From the NCBI GenBank assembly GCA_030141605.1, contig JAQGDQ010000232.1, positions 62,001 through 126,000 of the forward strand: a stretch of 64,000 nt of DNA, given 5' to 3'. The stretch is from Tubiluchus corallicola (Eukaryota; Priapulida; Priapulimorpha; Priapulimorphida; Tubiluchidae). The notes beneath the pieces were generated by a model that had not been told where the DNA came from, did not search any database, and saw only the letters and a program-made list of their open reading frames with translations. This document shows, in pieces, positions 62,801 through 64,000 of the stretch (positions are counted from its first letter, which is position 1; each line of letters starts with the position of its first letter). The position numbers and the translations under genes were made by a program.

Positions 62801-64000
62801 GAAATGCATATATAATCATCAAGCATTTAATTTATAATGCAAAACTGGGGCAACTTCAAAAAAAAAAAAAATGAAATAAAATAACAAAAACCGCAATAAT
62901 TTGTCCAGTAAAGTAGGGCATCGCCACTCCACTTAACTTATTAGTACCGTTTCCGATAAAATGTCTTTTTTAAATTGACAGCGAATTACAGAAGACTTCT
63001 ACTTGCTTATACATGTAAATGTTTTTATAGATGGGACAGGGAGTAGCAGAGACCCTCATAATGACTGCAGCTGTTAGCACTCAGCAACTAGTTGAACCTT
63101 CCCCGCAACCTGCTGTTAGAGTTCCAAAAGCCTCTTCCACTGGAGGTGAACTTCAGCTGAGGTACACTCTACGATAATGTGTAATTAATTAATTATTGAC
63201 TTATTGGAGCTTTGAAATTAACATCTGTTTGAGCAGTTTTCAATAAAAAAAGTTGCAAAAGCATTATTTTTGTACTTTTGTACTAGCTTGCTGGTATGAC
63301 AATCTATTCCTGGTTTGATGTAATTTTCGTTTTTCGATGGTGGGTGTTTAACTGTTATCTAATATGTTTCAATTTAAAAAATTTGTTACCCTGGTAGCTT
63401 AGTAGTAGCTCCTAGCTGTGTCATAGTACTGATGCGATTTTTAGGAACTAAAACTATTTCTATAAGTGTGTAATTTCTCTTTTGGGCAAGCAGTTATTTG
63501 AAAAGCTAACCGCATTAATGTAGTTCATTATTTGCATTTTTGTATAGTTTTGTTACTGGTGTTATCGCTCGTGAACGAATACCATCATTCGAGCGACTCA
63601 TGTGGCGAGCAACTAGAGGCAATGCTTATCTGAAGTTTGCAGAAATTGAGATTCCACTTGAAGACCCAACAACGGTATAACTCTTTTACATTAGTTACAT
63701 TTTAGTAATAACAGGTACTTTCTGCCAGAACGTAAATACAGTTTACTTTTCATATTAATAGATAAACCACAACACAAATTATTATGCATTTATGGATTTT
63801 TGAAAAAATTAAAAATTTAAATAATGTGGAGATGTGGCACTAGAATATAAATTAAGTGCTCCAAGTATCGTCCCATATTTATAAGTAGCGAACACTGTGA
63901 TGTTTAAGACCATCGTACAGGTGATATTCCTCCTATGTATCACAAATGGCATGATTTTGGTTTATTGTTTATTGCATTTCACTTTATAGGGTTATCAAGT
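59865..64000 (+). CDS. ATP6V0A1: V-type proton ATPase 116 kDa subunit a (partial, 5' part)
   Basis: Coding exons are 59865-59981, 61548-61626, 61953-62050, 62417-62545, 63031-63161, 63548-63674 and 63990 onward, all in phase, giving about the first 230 of an expected ~830 residues. The N-terminus [20 protein letters not shown] and then [20 protein letters not shown] are diagnostic of V0 subunit a. Later [10 protein letters not shown] and [20 protein letters not shown] confirm the cytosolic N-terminal domain that links V0 to the V1 stators. The membrane part with the essential arginine lies beyond the window. It most resembles the a1 type by its first exons, but the paralogue cannot be fixed. 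The start is the ATG before GTLFRSEE, conserved in the family. Confidence 0.96.
60176..60627. mobile_element. Possible MITE with GTTGCCAGA ends in V-ATPase intron
   Basis: The left end reads AGGGTTGCCAGATTAG and the right end, on the opposite strand, AGAGTTGCCAGACGTC. About 450 bp lie between, including 'gggacaagggac' and 'gggatatgtccc' phrases near the right end. No transposase. Target duplication is unclear, so the boundaries and superfamily are uncertain. Confidence 0.5.

Noticed and set aside
1-64000. Prokaryotic systems, CRISPR arrays, toxin or phage genes
   Set aside because: Spliced animal genes throughout; no regularly spaced identical repeats with unique spacers; no operon-like packing.

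Overview
This is an AT-rich (about one third G+C by eye) stretch of an animal nuclear genome. It carries spliced genes with GT-AG introns, an intron-containing tRNA-Leu, many decayed transposons and simple repeats, and no prokaryotic-style operons. The three protein genes are metazoan families, all on the + strand: a TTC3-type E3 ubiquitin ligase, the gamma-secretase subunit PEN-2, and the V-ATPase membrane subunit a. Gene content and intron density suggest an invertebrate. I cannot name the phylum from the sequence alone.

Layout. 1-5599: upstream DNA with no convincing gene, holding a near-palindromic minisatellite (about 1008-1200) and a piggyBac-type MITE with TTAA duplications (3542-4143). 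5600-48554: one very large TTC3 homologue, which I resolve into 32 coding exons whose phases agree throughout (8,958 nt, 2,985 residues). In order the protein has an acidic N-terminus, TPRs, a Cys/His zinc-binding-like module, a charged linker, a block shared with vertebrate TTC3, one giant 3.8 kb exon encoding about 1,280 mostly disordered residues, a coiled coil, a Pro-rich part and a C-terminal RING-H2 finger. Its introns hold a LINE 3' end, a Tigger/pogo-like element, a reverse-transcriptase scrap, a GC-rich island of unknown origin and several repeats. 51527-55446: PSENEN (PEN-2), three exons, 101 residues, with a decayed LINE pol in intron 1 and a fresh 325-bp tandem duplication over its stop codon and 3' UTR. 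56846-57223: a Tigger/pogo-like MITE. 58644-58759: tRNA-Leu(CAA) with a 33-nt intron. 59865 to the window end: the first seven coding exons of the V-ATPase a subunit, running off the right edge. A possible 5' UTR donor at 58255 would place the tRNA inside its first intron.

The three genes are neighbours but not a pathway. TTC3 is a ubiquitin ligase, PEN-2 is needed for presenilin maturation, and subunit a belongs to the proton channel sector of the V-ATPase. I see no defence, CRISPR or viral operon system. The most unusual signals are the PEN-2 tandem duplication that cuts into the original poly(A) signal, a substituted DYLSF motif in PEN-2, the giant TTC3 exon, the GC-rich island in TTC3 intron 18, and the near-palindromic array near the left end.
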